This document shows, piece by piece, positions 40,843-40,915 of a DNA stretch of 40,915 nucleotides (its first letter is position 1; every line of letters starts with the position of its first letter). Both the position numbers and the translations under genes were made by a program. The DNA comes from Streptomyces sp. CB02400 (GTDB lineage Bacteria > Actinomycetota > Actinomycetes > Streptomycetales > Streptomycetaceae), in NCBI RefSeq assembly GCF_001905725.1, contig NZ_LIWB01000024.1, positions 1 through 40,915 of the forward strand, given 5' to 3'. Below the pieces are notes generated by a model. That model was not told the DNA's origin and did not search any database. It saw nothing but the letters and a program-made list of their open reading frames with translations.

Positions 40843-40915
40843 TCTCACAACACCCACTAGCAAAGAGCCGCCCGTACCGGCTCTCCGCTCTCCGCTCTCC
40901 GCGGGCAGTCGTGCC

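Overview
The window is about 41 kb of very GC-rich DNA with a strong third-position GC bias. It has the gene content of a Streptomyces chromosome: an SsgA-like sporulation protein, a clpP3-clpP4/popR locus, a SigB/F/G-type sigma factor, a streptophobe-family membrane protein, SPW-repeat and DUF6328 proteins, a GH19 chitinase with a DasR-type promoter, and one rare TTA leucine codon. The linkage of chiF-like, sigL-like, popR and clpP3/P4 genes recalls one chromosome-arm region of S. coelicolor; that comparison is from memory, not from a search. I see no transposase, integrase, rRNA, tRNA or CRISPR array. The window reads as accessory but native chromosome.

Layout. 0-4.5 kb: an FAD dehydrogenase co-transcribed with a TetR regulator behind a strikingly regular tandem operator, then an acyltransferase-3 membrane protein and a metallo-beta-lactamase-fold hydrolase. 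4.5-12.5 kb: a kinase-fold DUF4032 protein, a tandem universal stress protein, then a tightly overlapping three-gene operon encoding a receiver-thioredoxin reductase-like fusion, a histidine kinase with a cyclic-nucleotide-binding-type sensor, and a UBP-type zinc finger. A TerD-CAP fusion and an AIM24 protein follow. 12.5-17.7 kb: a PLP serine/threonine dehydratase, a membrane pseudokinase, a serine hydrolase and an F420-dependent oxidoreductase. 17.7-21.9 kb: an SsgA-like protein, DUF6328, a small orphan, an aldo/keto reductase, an RNase H with an extra zinc-binding tail, and a VOC protein. 21.9-27.8 kb: clpP3-clpP4 with popR, a SigB-type sigma factor with a convergent RsbW-like ATPase, two overlapping PRC-barrel genes, and a streptophobe membrane protein. 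28-36.2 kb: an FHA-FHA-ABC exporter with an SH3-like remnant behind it, a TTA-containing orphan, an NTF2-like protein, an aldo/keto reductase divergent from a LysR regulator, a DinB-like protein, adenosine deaminase and a VOC protein. 36.2-40.9 kb: a secreted PI-PLC-like protein, a GH19 chitinase, SPW and GlsB-type membrane proteins, and a sugar-epimerase-like protein.

How the genes may work together. The common theme is stress response and development. Three candidate SigB/SigH-family promoters (GNNT-N14/15-GGGTAC) precede the SsgA-like gene, the sigma-factor gene and the RsbW-like gene, suggesting a local general-stress circuit. PopR, its probable binding site and clpP3/P4 form a self-contained protease control module. 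The ClpP4 subunit here has glycine at the catalytic histidine position. The best candidate for an undescribed system is the 6.8-10.3 kb operon: a two-component pair whose output is a flavoprotein of thioredoxin-reductase type without its CxxC, coupled to a UBP zinc finger.
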